Part shown: positions 44,690-44,918 of the stretch, in pieces | Position numbering within the stretch: position 1 is the first letter of the stretch | How the letters are laid out: every line of letters starts with the position of its first letter | NCBI RefSeq assembly: GCF_001949145.1 | Contig: NW_019091753.1 | Location: 109,578 to 154,495, forward strand | Reading direction: 5' to 3' | DNA length: 44,918 nt | From: Acanthaster planci | Lineage: Eukaryota; Echinodermata; Asteroidea; Valvatida; Acanthasteridae | Translations under genes and position numbers: made by a program | The notes under the pieces: generated by a model | Seen by the model: the letters and a program-made list of their open reading frames with translations, nothing else | Told to the model about the DNA's origin: nothing | Database searches by the model: none

Positions 44690-44918
44690 GGACTGGACTA
44701 AATCTCACGGCGACCATTAATTTCTAAGGCAATTATATGATTGGTTTATTCAATGTCAGTGCTTCAGTTATCCTTTACATACTTTAGCAATTAATTATGT
44801 ACAAAATGATCCTCACGGGTAGGTGGTCTTACGTGGTAAACTGCACCACGAACGTGAATAGTTAAACTTATCCTCAACCTACACCAGGGTAGCCCTCACA
44901 GTGATCAGGGTAACCCTT
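44690..44918. other. End of window, no feature recognised
   Basis: AT-rich sequence with no coding, RNA or repeat feature I can support. Confidence 0.4.

Overview
This is intron-rich eukaryotic DNA from a draft animal assembly. There is a 915-base run of N and a single N at 1285. The host sequence is AT-rich, with multi-exon genes, GT-AG introns, Ty3/Gypsy and non-LTR retrotransposon remnants, short inverted-repeat transposons and microsatellites. A marine invertebrate is likely, possibly a deuterostome. I cannot name a species from sequence alone, and nothing looks bacterial or viral.

The host content is a head-to-tail array, all on the + strand, of three copies of one secreted subtilase gene (peptidase family S8, proteinase K-like). 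Copy 3 (28480..37071) is complete: eight exons joined in consistent phase give 375 codons, with a signal peptide, an I9-like propeptide, the Asp/His/Asn/Ser catalytic set, and a last exon that codes only Pro-stop. Copy 1 (1..4522) starts at the exon 3 donor at the window edge. It has lost exon 4, which carries the catalytic Asp and His, and has a 2-base deletion in exon 5. Copy 2 (13556..17341) has exon 4 with its catalytic His out of frame, no exon 5, a truncated exon 6 and a clean exon 7; its exon 8 would lie in the N gap. All three share a similar 3' flank (near 5000, 17500 and 38950), so the duplicated unit extends past the stop codon.

Mobile DNA accounts for much of the rest. 6590..13540 is a GC-rich Ty3/Gypsy element on the - strand in front of copy 2. 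It has one recognisable LTR, a primer-binding site, a ~39-bp minisatellite in its gag leader, gag-protease, RT, RNase H and integrase, all broken by frameshifts, plus an unusual downstream reading frame with zinc-finger-like motifs. 40953..44570 is a second, AT-richer Gypsy relic on the + strand that has lost most of RNase H and several catalytic or zinc residues. A non-LTR retrotransposon relic (- strand) lies in intron 3 of copy 3. Short inverted-repeat elements lie at 5217..5457, 19527..19829, 20385..20566 and 38127..38275.

The 17.8-28.1 kb stretch holds no gene I can support. The picture is a locus where a digestive or extracellular protease gene was tandemly duplicated, older copies decayed, and transposons accumulated in introns and spacers.
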